Positions 48,030 to 58,470 of a stretch of DNA of 64,000 bases are shown here, piece by piece; position 1 is the first letter of the stretch, and the number at the start of each line of letters is the position of its first letter. Position numbers and translations under genes: made by a program. The notes beneath the pieces are model-generated. The model was not told the origin of the DNA. It did no database searches and worked only from the letters and a program-made list of their open reading frames with translations. The stretch comes from Holothuria scabra. Its lineage: Eukaryota; Echinodermata; Holothuroidea; Aspidochirotida; Holothuriidae. The DNA is taken from NCBI GenBank assembly GCA_037179385.1, contig CM074187.1:48952879-49016878 (forward strand), read 5' to 3'.

Positions 48030-48320
48030 TAAGTTTAAAAGGTCAAATCTTCTCACCCCTGAGAGTTTTGATTCTCACAACCTACTCACTTCTAGACCCC
48101 CCTACAACTGTCTAAAATTCATCCTCCTCAAGACACAATCTCAGGTTTAGTATACAGGACAGAAAAATAATCAGATCTCTCAGCACAGTCCATATTGAGT
48201 TTTATGAGCTATAACACGGCCCTGCATTTTTTAATTTGCCGTCAGTCAAAGGGTTGTGACAAGTGAGCATTTCTGTAGACTTCTACAAAAATTAAAGTTT
48301 AGAGGTATAATTGACTGCCT
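48030..48320 (-). repeat. Interspersed repeat family A, copy 5 (reversed)
   Basis: In reverse complement: CTCTCAGGGGTGAG..., GTAGGTTGTGAGAATC, AGGGGGGTCTAG, ATCCTCCTCAAG/GTGTCTTGAGGAGGATGA, CTGAGAGATCTGA, and TGACGGCAAATT near the start of the family. This is the only inverted copy in the cluster. Confidence 0.55.
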
Positions 48321-48534
48321 TGAAAAATTTAGTTCATAGCATACCTCGATGATGATATATGACAATTAGTGAAGAACTTATTACATAGCACACAACTCAC
48401 CTGAAGACTGGTATTTTCAAAAAGAAGAGAACCTGTGGGTCGTTGCAGAAGCTCTTTGCAAACCACTGTGAAGCTATATGCCTATTGGATGCATGGATGC
48501 ATCTTTAATATATGATTTCATCTAGATATTTTTA

Positions 48535-49710
48535 GCTCATACCAGCAAAGCTGGTGTGAGCTGTTGTGATCACAGGGCATCTTGCGGTCAGTCTGTTAAC
48601 AATTTTTTTTTCAAAATGCCTCTCCTCACACATGCTTTCATGGATTCGTTTAAAACTTGGGCACAATGTTTCCCGGGTAATGGACGGTACAGGGTGCCAA
48701 AAAATTTTGGTTCAAGGTCCCATAAGAGCACTATGACCAATATTATTCTGCAAAAATAGCTCTTCTCTTACGGATTCTTTTAGAGTGTGTTTATAGTTTG
48801 TCATAGCGATACTCTGGTAGTGGTTCTTTTGCAGTGTTCAGGAATTTTAGATCAGAGACTCACGGTGGGACCCTACCGTCCATTTTGTGAAATATTGCAA
48901 AATACATGACATTTTCCTCAATTAATGTTGGTATTTGGTTATACTTGGGTAGAGTGTACTTTGGGTAATGGGCTATCTGGGTGTTCAGGATTTTTGCGTC
49001 AAGGTCCCCTGTAGGTCCTGCAGTCCATTTTAGCTCATACCAGCATGCTGGTGTGAGCTGTTGTGATCACGCAGCGTCACTCTATTCACCTATCTACCTT
49101 TCTATCTATCTATCTGTCAGCGTGTCTATCTGTCTGTTTGTCCGTCCTTCTACAGTTTTTTCGGAATGTTTTTCATGAACTCGTTTGAAACTTGGATACA
49201 ATTTCTTTTGGGTGGTGGCCTATCTGGGGAGTTCAAGAATTTTGGCCTAAGGTCCCATGTGGGCCCTATGGCCCATTTTATGAAATTCTATTCTGTAATG
49301 GTTTGTCATAATGATATTGAGGTAGTGCTTCTTTCGGATTGTCCAGGAAATTATGAATCTGAGGCCCAAGATGGGCTCTATTTGTTTATTTTGTGAAATA
49401 TTACAAAGTTGTTAAAGCTTTCCCTCCAATTATTGTTAAAAGGGTTGACAGTCTGTAATAAGGACATTAGTGATCGGTGTATGCTATGCTGGAATTTTTT
49501 GTCCAAGGTCTCATATAGGCCCTTTGGCCCTTTTTTTTTTATTAAAATCTGCAAATGCTGCACCTTCTATAAATTGTCAAGTGCAATCTTGGTGCTTGTT
49601 CATTATAATCCTCAGTTGTTGAACTTGTTGGTACCTTTATTGTGTACAGGAAGTTTGGGTTCAAGGCCCAAGATGTGGTCCTGGGTTCCGTTTTATTAAA
49701 TAAAAAGGCA
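48535..49710 (+). repeat. Modular repeat, about seven diverged modules
   Basis: TAGCTCATACCAGCA.GCTGG and TGTGAGCTGTTGTGATCAC occur at 48,534 and 49,029 as unit heads. Between and after them a module recurs: TTTGAAACTTGG.ACAAT, GGGTAATGG, TTCAGGAATTTTGG, CAAGGTCCCATGTGGGCCCTA and CCATTTTATGAAAT. Instances end near 48,735, 48,895, 49,032, 49,285, 49,400, 49,550 and 49,700. A TCTATC/CTGTC run sits at 49,090-49,150. The open frames inside are by-products. Confidence 0.55.
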
Positions 49711-49933
49711 ATAACTCAATGAATCAAAATTTCTGGTTCTTCAAGAATACCTAACTACAATCCTTTAATTAAACTGGTATCTGCATGTGGAAGTAAAGTG
49801 TCATACTTCCTGTGGGTCATATGTCTCTGACTATGTTCGGAAAGGTAGTTGTAGTTTTCGTTCTGTTGTTTCAGCCCAATTATCTTATTTTGTTTGGTTA
49901 ATCACTGGCTTAACGTTATCTTCTATAGAAGCA

Positions 49934-50209
49934 TGGGCGTCCTCAGAAAAAAGTCAGGGGGGCAAAATTTCTTGGGAGGGGCAAAACCTCCAAGTCACCA
50001 TGAATTGACAAAAAGCATGCAAAAATTTCAGCTCAAAATGCCTTCCAGATTGCCGGAAGTGGCATTTCTAAAGCCTATTTTTCGCATAGAAACTTGGAAA
50101 ACATTTTTGTTTGGGTTTTTGCTTTGATTTTTAGATGTTTTTTCAAATTTTTGATTTTCCGGGAAGGGGGCAAGTGCCCCCCTTGCCCATACCTGCGGAC
50201 GCCCATGAG
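49934..50209. mobile_element. hAT-like MITE (276 bp)
   Basis: TGGGCGTCCTCAG at the left and its counterpart CTGCGGACGCCCATG at the right are inverted. The exact octamer TAGAAGCA flanks it (49,926-49,933 and 50,210-50,217). Inside are GGGGGGCAAAATTTC and GGGGGCAAGTGCCCCCC blocks, like those of the larger hAT-like elements here. No coding capacity. Confidence 0.75.
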
Positions 50210-50217
50210 TAGAAGCA

Positions 50218-51654
50218 ATGAGAAGGCAAATTGTGGATTGTATTAAAGTAAGAGTAAGTCATCCTTGAGAATCATCTGTAACTTGTAATTGTTGGCTTTG
50301 TCGTTTAACTTCTGGTCAGTGCAAAAAGGTTATAGAAGAAGTCTTTCTGAGCACATCGTGTATCAAGTTAGTGTTATATACATAGTCTGGTTACAAGTTC
50401 ATTTAGTTGGTTATTTCACATCAGAATGGAGATGTGATTTCCCAAAGTATATTAGGCATCTTGAATTTAACTAGGTTTGCAAATCAAGTTGAACCCTTCC
50501 GTCACTGGATCCTACGCTTGCTTGGACTTAAGGACTAAAGTGTAGATATTTATATCAAATACCACTTACTGTAAGGTACTACTTTCCTTGAGGCAACATT
50601 AAGTTTGGGGTGAGAAATTCAACAGGATTGAGCTTCTACACCTATGGTGACCAGTATGGAACACTCCAAAATGTTTAAATTAAATCACTGATTACCTTTT
50701 ACAAAATTAATGTTTGCTCTAATGATACTTGGTATTCATTTCTGTAAGAGTTCAAGGGTTAACTCTATGTTGGAATTTGGGGACTCCGTTGTCTCTGTTA
50801 GGATGATTTGTTGTGCAAATAACCTAAGGTCCTTTGTAGTCTACTGTTTTAACTATTCGTCTTGTTCTGTTAGGCAGTCTTGGCTTGGTTGTGGTCAAGA
50901 GTGGACTTTGCGTCACCTGTATATTGTATGTTAGCTGTTGGAAATACATGTTTTCTGGAGCAAGTAAATTAACGGACTTTGGTATGTTTTTCTCTACCGT
51001 CTTTGTCTCCACTTCCTTAAAGAACTCACCAGTCTTGCTCACATTAGTCTAGACCCGTTCCGCCACGATACATTTCCGTCATGACATTCAGGAACTCAGG
51101 GTCCAAGGCCCTTCCGGTAGTAAAGGATAGAAGCATTCTCAATGAGTGGAAAAAACCAACAACCTGGGAAGCTCCTTGCAGGAAAATCGTGGTATATGGA
51201 GGGAAATTTGGACATTTGGAAGTGAATAAATCTTGCTATGTCAGTATGTGTAGGGCATCATGGAAAAATTGTGGGAAATTTGAATTTCTTTCAGGGAAAT
51301 AAACATTTTTTCAGCCGTATCGAATGCCCCAACGTATTTTGAAACAGCAACTAAATTGTCACAATTTTCTTCATATTTGTTTTACGTACCTCCAAAATAT
51401 CTTTCATAATATTTCAGGTCTAAAATATTGCTTATATGGTTATCAAAGCAATTACTTTTATTAAAATGTCACAATTAGAAAGGAATTAAGAGAGAAAAAA
51501 TTTGGTCCCTTCTGCTTTGTAACATAATATTGCAAAATGATTAACTCTTCTATTTAGTTTTAAATGGAGTTGACATTCTGCCATGATGCTTGGCTTCTGA
51601 TGTGAATATTGTGTTTTGGTTCACGGTCCTGTCAGAGCTCATGGAATACCTTAT
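50218..51654. other. Unassigned sequence
   Basis: Several open frames of 60-75 codons occur on both strands (such as 51,042-50,824 minus). None shows a recognisable motif or flanking splice pair. No repeat identified. Confidence 0.3.
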
Positions 51655-51750
51655 AGAATCTGATAAAGCACCCGACTTGCTGTCAGGGGGACTGGAGTTT
51701 TACTCTTGGACAGGTCATACCAAAGACTTAAAAATATTAAACTTGTGAAT
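51655..51750 (+). mobile_element. tRNA-SINE head fragment, diverged
   Basis: ATAAAGCACCCGACTTGCTG, GGAGTTTTACTCTTGG (worn B-box region) and CAGGTCATACCAAAGACTTA match the start of the SINE. The body is lost. Confidence 0.5.
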
Positions 51751-52292
51751 GCCATAATTAAGCCTACCTCATGAATTTTGTTAATATTTCTACTGAAGAG
51801 TACTAAGCTTTTGTTTGATGTTAATAATTAGTGCAGGCCATTATCGATGATTATTAATGACTGGCTGGCTGCATGGCTGGCTGATGTGAATACCTAAAAG
51901 CACATTGTCCCGGAGTACTGAAAATGAGTGCATTTATCCGACGAGTTTATCACAGGATAACGCACGAATCACTGGACCGTAATGGATCAATGGAGTTGAC
52001 CAATGGAATTGAGTTCATAAGGATTATTATTAATTAATAATAAGAAAGAAAGACGTACTTACCAATACCACTTAATCAAAGAAGCTGGACATTGGGGTAT
52101 AAGGAGTGGAGTAAGTTTCGACACGTATAGTTTATTTCACACGCCGCATGAAGGGCCAAAGTACATTTTTCATTCATTTTACCGGGTGCGAAGGAAGAGA
52201 GGAGGGGGTTACTACTGACCAAATCATTCCGCGGGATAAAAATGTGGTTGTCGCATTCTCATGGAGTTTAAGAAGCCGGCCGTTGTAATGAA

Positions 52293-52481
52293 ATGCCCAT
52301 TGTTTTAGGCGTGTTCACTACCAGTGACAAAAAATATATGCAAACCGGAACCTCTAATGGCTGTATCCACTCAACCGATGCATTCCAGGTTGTATCTGAG
52401 TCCGGCATGTCGAAGCGACAAAAAATTTCCAAGTACAAAAATTACCCAAATTACTTTCTTCCTATAGACGAATCCGATTAG
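52293..52481 (+). other. Unrecognised open frame, possible exon
   Basis: 62 codons ending SESGMSKRQKISKYKNYPNY then FLPIDESD and a stop. Base composition is less AT-rich than the surroundings and the C-terminal residues look protein-like, but I see no family match and no clear acceptor. The opposite strand is also open over part of this stretch, which weakens the case. Confidence 0.18.
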
Positions 52482-52660
52482 CGCTTGTTTCTAGTGACTG
52501 TAGGCCGTCATTAGTGGGGTCCATCAGCCTAAAACCGTCTTTATTTATTGTTTACATGGATTTCAAACCCTCATATTTAGTGAACTTGGAGAATTTAAGA
52601 TACAAATTAGTGCACAACAATCCATGATAGAGGTAAGCAAGGAAATCGAAAGATTTAAAG

Positions 52661-52864
52661 GTGATGGACCCCAGTTATGGCCGACTGAAATCAGACCATC
52701 ACTTGCTGTCCGGATTCGTGTATAGACCTAGGCACGGATCCACCATACTGGAGGACAGTCCTGCCAAATACGCGTGGCTTGTACAAAACGCACTGCATAG
52801 TCTGTACTCTGGCGGTGTGAACGCATTCATCGAGCAAGCGCGTCAAATGTGGTTTACTACGTAG
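52661..52864 (+). other. Unrecognised open frame, possible exon
   Basis: From ATG 52,664 in a favourable context (GGTGATGGA) it reads MDPSYGRLKSDHHLLSGFVY then RPRHGSTILEDSPAKYAWL and, toward the end, SGGVNAFIEQARQMWFTT. The local sequence is GC-richer than its flanks. All three minus frames also have long open runs, so chance is possible. No function suggested. Confidence 0.2.
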
Positions 52865-53003
52865 TTATCTGTACTCCAACTTGGCCGCCGGGAAGTATTA
52901 TGACGTCATTTGAAAAACCTCTATTATAACAGCATTTTTACATTGACACAAAGGGAACAATTGCTTCTGGAGGTTAAACCTTGGAAAGACCTTAATTCAG
53001 AAA

Positions 53004-53135
53004 GTTAGTTAGATGGAGTTTTACAGCACAGTTTCCAACCTATTTGTTCAAGTCGAGCCAGCCAAGGCCTTTTTTCCAGTTATGGCTCACTACCTGGCTT
53101 GTTTTCCATACTCAATTGCTTATGCAGAGCACCTT
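53004..53135 (-). mobile_element. tRNA-SINE fragment (3' two-thirds)
   Basis: GTTAGTTAGATGGAGTTTTA, TTCAAGTCGAGCCAGCCAAG, CCAGTTATGGCTCACTACC and CAATTGCTTATGCAGAGCA match the reverse complement of the SINE body. The tRNA-like head is missing. Confidence 0.65.
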
Positions 53136-54635
53136 TATTCAGAGTTCAAAGCCCCAGACTGAGGCAAGTCAACTATGCATAATTCAGGCGACTCTGTACA
53201 TCCAGGAACCATCTTAAAAATCATGCCATCGCAAAGTCTAAAAATATTGTATACATCTCGCTCAGTTTGAAAAATATGCTGGTGCAATTATTGACAGATC
53301 AGTTCAGATTAATTGTGCCTAGACATTCTATTTTTAAGCCCTGGTATGCGAATAAATCTATCAGTTTTATCTGAACGACTGGATAGTACGGATTCCTGTT
53401 GGTACCACTGAGACAAGAAATTATTAATTGGTTTGTAGAAATTAATTTGTGGACAGACTATCTAAACGTAGCGTAGCCATTCAAAATTTGGCGCGAAGGG
53501 TACAGATAAGTTTGTCAAAACGCCTCCCAGATGGCTTTGAAATGACACTCTCTATTTCTATTAACAGCATTTAAGTAGGGGAAATACTGGCAATCTCGTA
53601 AAATCAATAAAGTACACAAAAACATGCTCAACGACGGTATGTCCCCTCCCCTGTTCTCAACACTGATCGTCATTTGATTTGAGGTATAGGCTGTCATAAA
53701 AGATGGACAAGTTGCTATCATCGTGGCCTACCAACTCGTAGTTGATTTATAGAAATGGCATCATTGTCATTATCAAACTATATAATCAGTCTCGTGCGCC
53801 CGTTCAAGTTGATATATGGTCTGAAATAAAAATAGACATGTAGTTTAGGGTTGGGAAGCTGACACTGGGGTCATCGAAAGACTCTGATGACGTCACAAAA
53901 TTTTGAATTGTAGTCGCTCATGGAAATGAACACTTCGATTAATGAATGACTTTCTCTCCTGTGCGCATTTTCAATTTCGATCAAAGAAACTATGAAAATT
54001 ACCAGAATGATTTCGCAAGTTATCATTGAACACAATTTCAGGAGAAATTGTCGGCTAAAAGGCCCAGAGTCATGGGGAGATTTCCGGTCACCCTGTTCTG
54101 AACGTTTGGCAAATGGTCACCAATTTGTCCCGAAATCATCTCCAAAGTTGCACAATAAGCACCAAATGGTTGAATTTTGTCTCAAGATATATTTTCCCAC
54201 ATAGGTTTGTTGATAAATTGGTCCAGTTTTCATAGAGATGGTCAATCCCGCTTTGTAACGGTTTATGCTACGAATCTGTCTGCATTACACCTGCAGTCAG
54301 GCAGCTCATCTTGAAAACGCAGTGAACACAACAGCACTTGGACACACAGTACAACACAATGCAATTCGGCGTACACGTTCGTATGTAAGTGATAAGAGAG
54401 TATGTACTGTATAATGCAAAGGTGAGCAGAACGAACACACTGTGATGTATAACATTTTTAGTGAAGACAGAGTGAAAACAAGAAAGGAACCACTGTATTT
54501 TGGAAATATTATTTGTTCTCTCTCTTTCAAATGATATTTCAACATATTCTCATCTTGAAGACGGGAAATGTGCAGTTTGAAACTTTGCAAGTGACTTCGT
54601 ACTCCTTCGGATTTCTCGAAAGACCTATGACAGAG
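53136..54635. other. Unassigned sequence
   Basis: No gene, RNA or repeat that I can support. A 136-codon minus-strand frame (54,716-54,306) runs into the hAT-like G-run and shows no recognisable domain. Confidence 0.3.
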
Positions 54636-55260
54636 CAGGGGTGGCGCGAGGATTTGCCCGACGGGGGGGGGGGGCAAGCTCCCCGACAGGGGGCCAACAT
54701 TTCGAGTCCCCGACAAAGGCGATGAGTTAGGCCCGGTAGGATATGACTTGGTAAAATTTAAGGCGCGCGTAGCGCACCGAACTTTGGGTTTTTTTCAACA
54801 AATAATTAAAAATTTGGAGTTTGTTTAGAGGAAAACATTTTTGAACGAAATTTGGCTTTTGTAAGGACAATTAAAAAGTTGGGGTGTTTATTGAAGAATC
54901 TGTCATTCATATGGGCAAAATCAAAAATGTGACATAGGTGGCAGCTGAAATTCTTTGGGGGTTACGCATTTGCATCGTACTAGGCCTAGGTAGTAAGGCT
55001 TCAGACGAAACTGGTAATTTTCCCGAAAAGTTTCTCCCTTTTTTGAAAATTAACAGCTTACCATTTTGAATGAAGCTGGAAACTTTACGAAGAGCAATTG
55101 TAGGAGTGATGAACAGAGTTGGCTTGGGTTTTTTATTGTTCGGAGTAATCATCGAAAAAGGAATATTTTGCCATTTTTGAGAATCTGAAGTTTACAGCAA
55201 TTAGCGGCTCGTCATAAGGGCACAAGGGGGGAGGGGCACTTGCCCCCAAACATTTCCGAA
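54636..55260 (+). mobile_element. hAT-like fragments
   Basis: It starts CAGGGGTGGCGCGAGG followed by a G11 run and GCAAGCTCCCC. GGCGCGCGTAGCGCACC follows at 54,761. A second G-run with GGGGCACTTGCCCCC occurs at 55,226-55,246. These are hAT-like left-end features, but right ends and target duplications could not be paired. It may be two overlapping remnants. Confidence 0.4.
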
Positions 55261-55453
55261 GCATGGTCTTCAATTTTCCAAAAATAACGTTATTCGATAT
55301 GACATGAATAAAAAGTGGCCTTTTTCTTAATCTGGGCAAAGTATCCCAGCCTTCTCTCTCGTACGAATGTCCTATCTTATTTGAAAAGTATAAACTAATG
55401 CGTAATTGTCAAGGATATAGTTCGTAATTGTATCAAATTTTTAGCCCTGTACC

Positions 55454-55959
55454 GGCCGTTTGGAATACCGTTTTCACAGTTATTCGGGAATTTCAAATAT
55501 CTTCAATTAATTTCAGATATAATTCAATTTCAGATATCTCTTATTCAATTTCAGATATCTCTTATTCTATTTCAGATATCTCTTATTCATTTTCCGATAT
55601 CTCTAATTCAATTTCAGATATCTCTAATTCAGTTACAGATATCTCTAATTCTATTTCATATATCTCTAATTCAATTAGCTATCTTTAATTCAATTTCAGA
55701 TATCTCAAATTCAATTTCAGATATCTATAATTCTGTTTCAGATATCTCTAATTCTATTTCATAATCTCTAATTCTATTTCAGATATCTCTAATTCAATTT
55801 CATATATCTCTAATTATATTTCAGATACCTCTAATTCAATTTTAGATATCTTTAATTCCATTTCAGATATCTAAAATAGTGCAATATCTTGGTTATCTGA
55901 AATTAATTAGAGATATCTGAAATTCCTGAATAAATGTTATAACGGTATTCCATACGGCC
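55454..55959. mobile_element. MITE whose interior is a 21-bp minisatellite (506 bp)
   Basis: Terminal inverted repeats of about 70 bp: GGCCGTTTGGAATACCGTT on the left and, in reverse complement, GGCCGTATGGAATACCGTT on the right. They continue through ATTC.GGAATTTCA.ATATCT and AATTAATTTCAGATA. Between them lies only a tandem repeat. No coding capacity is likely. Superfamily unknown, and no target duplication was identified. Confidence 0.7.
55521..55876 (+). repeat. 21-bp minisatellite, about 17 copies
   Basis: The unit is AATTCAATTTCAGATATCTCT with point variants and a few 1-2-base losses. Because 21 is a multiple of three, one frame reads a repeating SISDISY/SISDISN heptad, explaining an 86-codon open frame at 55,428-55,688 that need not be translated. 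The GATATC core is self-complementary. Confidence 0.85.
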
Positions 55960-56054
55960 ACCCAGAAGCGTTGATAGCGCTACCAGCACCAATAGCAGTA
56001 CTGAATCAGTACTGTTATTGGGGCTGGTAGAGCTACCAATGCTTCTGTGTGGCC
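55956..56054. repeat. 99-nt near-perfect hairpin
   Basis: About 48 nt on each side pair with roughly seven mismatches: GGCCACCCAGAAGCGTTGAT pairs with the right arm ending in CTTCTGTGTGGCC, and the loop is AAT between two CAGTACTG palindromes. It shares GGCC with the right end of the minisatellite MITE. Length and mismatches resemble a microRNA precursor, but a tiny foldback transposon is equally likely. Confidence 0.7.
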
Positions 56055-56361
56055 GGCTCAGGTTTACAGGCTTATTCGACCACTGGTCATGAGTTAATAT
56101 GATTCGAAAAGTTGTGATTTCAATTTATTTCCAACAGTGTGCAGCTCCTTGAAACAAAAAAGTCCAGTACAAATTTATGTTTGATATTGGAAGAGGAACA
56201 TATTCTAGGCATAGCTTACTGGGGAAATTTTTACTCATATCCCATGTTTGGTTCTCGAGATATTAGAATTAAAGTTGACACATTTTCTACAAAGAGTGAA
56301 CTTTCAACAAGTAGATTAGATGTCATGTATTCACATTAATGGAAATGTTTAGTTGTTTTTG

Positions 56362-57050
56362 ATTCCTTGCCATAGGCAGGCAAGGAATCTATGCGATGGT
56401 GATGTCGATGGTGATGTGTGTGTGTGTGTTTGTGACAGTTGCTTGTAAACAGGATATCTTAAGGTAGGAATGTCCGACACCTTTTACATTCGGTATATAG
56501 ATTTGTCATGTTAAGAGGAAGGACCCTATTGTTTTTGGAGGTCAAAGGTCATTTGAGGTCACCAGCGGTAAAATTGCGAAAACGTCGAAAATGGCTTGTA
56601 AACAAGATATCTTCAGATAAGAGAGACCGACACTCTTCATACATGGTATATAGGTTTGACAAGTTGAGAGTAAGAACCCTATTGTTTTTGGTAGAGATCA
56701 AAGGTCATTTGAAGTCACCAACGGTAAAATTGCGAAAACTTCGAAAATGGCTTATAAACACGATATCTTCAGATAGGAGTGACCGACACTTCTCATACTT
56801 GGTTTATAGGTTCGTGATGTTGAGAGGAAGAAACCTATTGTTTTTGGTTGAGGTCAAAGTTCATTTGAGGTCACCAGCGGTAAAAATGCGAAAACACCGA
56901 AAATGGCTTGTACACATGATATCTTCAGATAGGAGTGACGACACTCTTTATATTTGGTATATACATTTGTCATGTTGAGAGAAAGAAGCCTATTGTTTTT
57001 GGTAGAGGTCAAAGGTCATTTGAGTTCACCAGCGGTAAAATTTGCACCAT
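56362..57050 (+). repeat. AGGTCA-bearing repeat with four 155-bp modules
   Basis: The head is a hairpin (ATTCCTTGCC...GGCAAGGAAT) followed by TATGCGATGGTGATG and a TG run. Modules begin at 56,441, 56,594, 56,750 and 56,905. Each contains GATATCTT, a GACCGACAC-like block, CTATTGTTTTTGG and a version of AGGTCAAAGGTCA-TTTG-AGGTCA. Module length leaves a 156-codon open frame (56,508-56,978) of three similar segments. It is a repeat artefact. Confidence 0.75.
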
Positions 57051-57350
57051 TTGGCTTCGCCATAGACAACATCAAAACCAAAATGTGCAACGTATACTAG
57101 CGCACATTACAGAACCTTGCAGCACAGAAAGCAATCTGGTTACATATTCTGACCTTGTTTGGTGATGCTACAGGACATCATCAATGTAAGTTCCTGGCTC
57201 AAGAGAAAAATTAAAATTGCCGAAAGAGGCTTGGGAACGTTCTTCCATAAATCCCAAAGTTTCCCCTAACAAGAACCAAGTATTTTTCAATTTTTCGTCA
57301 ATATAGAGCCCAAGTGTTTTTGCCTCTATTTCAGCACCCCCTTAGATAAG

Positions 57351-57545
57351 GTCAGTTAGGTGGAGTTTTACATCTCGGTTTCTAACCAATTGGTGACTTT
57401 TTTAAGTCTGTATGGCCACGGTCTACTGGCTTCTTTTCCCTATTCCATTGCTTATGCTGAACCCAATCACAATGGCAGTAGGTTCCATTTTTAGAGTTTT
57501 CGGTATAAACCTGCTCCTACTGCAAATGGGATACTCTGACCACTT
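57351..57545 (-). mobile_element. tRNA-SINE, diverged
   Basis: GTTAGGTGGAGTTTTACATC, CCACGGTCTACTGGCTTCTT, CCATTGCTTATGCTGAAC and AATGGCAGTAGGTTCC match the SINE body in reverse. The tRNA-like head is badly worn. Confidence 0.6.
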
Positions 57546-58210
57546 GATCATGCAGACCTCAGCTTTGGAACATGTCCAGAGTTAGTTTGCAGAACTCTTT
57601 TCACAATAATTCTTCACCACAATCGTACTTAACAGTTATAGTGAACTAAAAAGGTCTATTATCAAAACTGTGATTGGTCACCGTAGAGAAAGTAACCTTG
57701 TCTTGCATATTATCGTGACAACATTTTTTTTTTTTTTTGCTCGAAAGAGTAAGTCAGAGTTTGACAGATAATGTTAAGCTTTTGTTCCAGCACCTCGTTT
57801 TCCCTTCTGAATTGATTGTTTACCAGAATTGAGGAGGTTTTTTAGGATAGAAAAAACCTTAATTTTGTGTTGCTTACCTTGAAGGAAAATTTCGAATATT
57901 TGTCGGGTAAAAAAATTCCTCATCGATGCTAAACTGGACAGTTTCCACTACACTGTAACCAATCACGATGTAAGAGCGTGATAATGAATGGTTTTTGTTA
58001 GAATTAAGTAAATGTACAAATGTGGTGCAAAATTAAACTTGTAAAAACATACTCTGATTGCTTCTTTGACAGAAATCAACAAGATAGCATTTCCCCTACA
58101 TGAAAGACCTCTTCAACGTCACTGTATTGTAGTGTATACAACCAGTTTGGAAACTAAAATCGAGATGCTGTCACAGAAAGTTTCTCTGTCAAATTTCAAT
58201 TTGTCCCTTC
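57546..58210. other. Unassigned sequence
   Basis: Includes a T-run near 57,725. No gene or repeat that I can support. Confidence 0.25.
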
Positions 58211-58220
58211 AAAAATGTCA

Positions 58221-58470
58221 GTTAGTTAGTTAGATGGAGTTTTACGGACCAGTATCCAACCAATTGGTTCAAGTCGAGCCGGGCACGGCCCTTTTTCCAG
58301 TTGTGGCTCACTGACTTGTTTTCCCTACTCCATTGCTTATGCGGAGCATCACGCACAACGGCAGTAGGTTACGTTTTTAGAGTCTTTGGTATGACTCGAC
58401 CTGGGAATCGAACCCGGGCCTCCCGAAGTGAGAGGCGATGTTCTAACGTTAGACCAAACACGCAGCTTTT
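58221..58470 (-). mobile_element. Intact tRNA-derived SINE with 10-bp target duplication
   Basis: Reading the minus strand, the head CGTGTTTGGTCTAACGTTAG contains the A-box region, and GGTTCGATTCC (58,414-58,404) is a perfect polymerase III B box. The body follows (TCATACCAAAGACTCTAAAA, GCATAAGCAATGGAGTAGGG, GGCTCGACTTGAACC), ending in CATCTAACTAACTAACTGAC. AAAAATGTCA flanks it on both sides (58,211-58,220 and 58,471-58,480), the mark of LINE-mediated insertion. The open frame inside is not a gene. It is the best copy in the window and lies 490 bp beyond the sulfotransferase stop codon. Confidence 0.88.
58404..58414 (-). promoter_or_regulatory. RNA polymerase III B box of the SINE
   Basis: GGTTCGATTCC on the minus strand matches the consensus GGTTCGANTCC exactly, so this copy may still be transcribable. 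Confidence 0.75.

Noticed and set aside
54306..54716. 136-codon minus-strand frame
   Set aside because: Starts in the G-run of a hAT-like end and shows no domain or splice context.
55428..55688. 86-codon frame with SISDISY heptads
   Set aside because: By-product of a 21-bp minisatellite inside a MITE. The frame is interrupted by unit-length changes further along.
56508..56978. 156-codon plus-strand frame with three similar segments
   Set aside because: It is the translation of the 155-bp modules of the AGGTCA repeat. The same family elsewhere has frames broken, so there is no sign of coding constraint.
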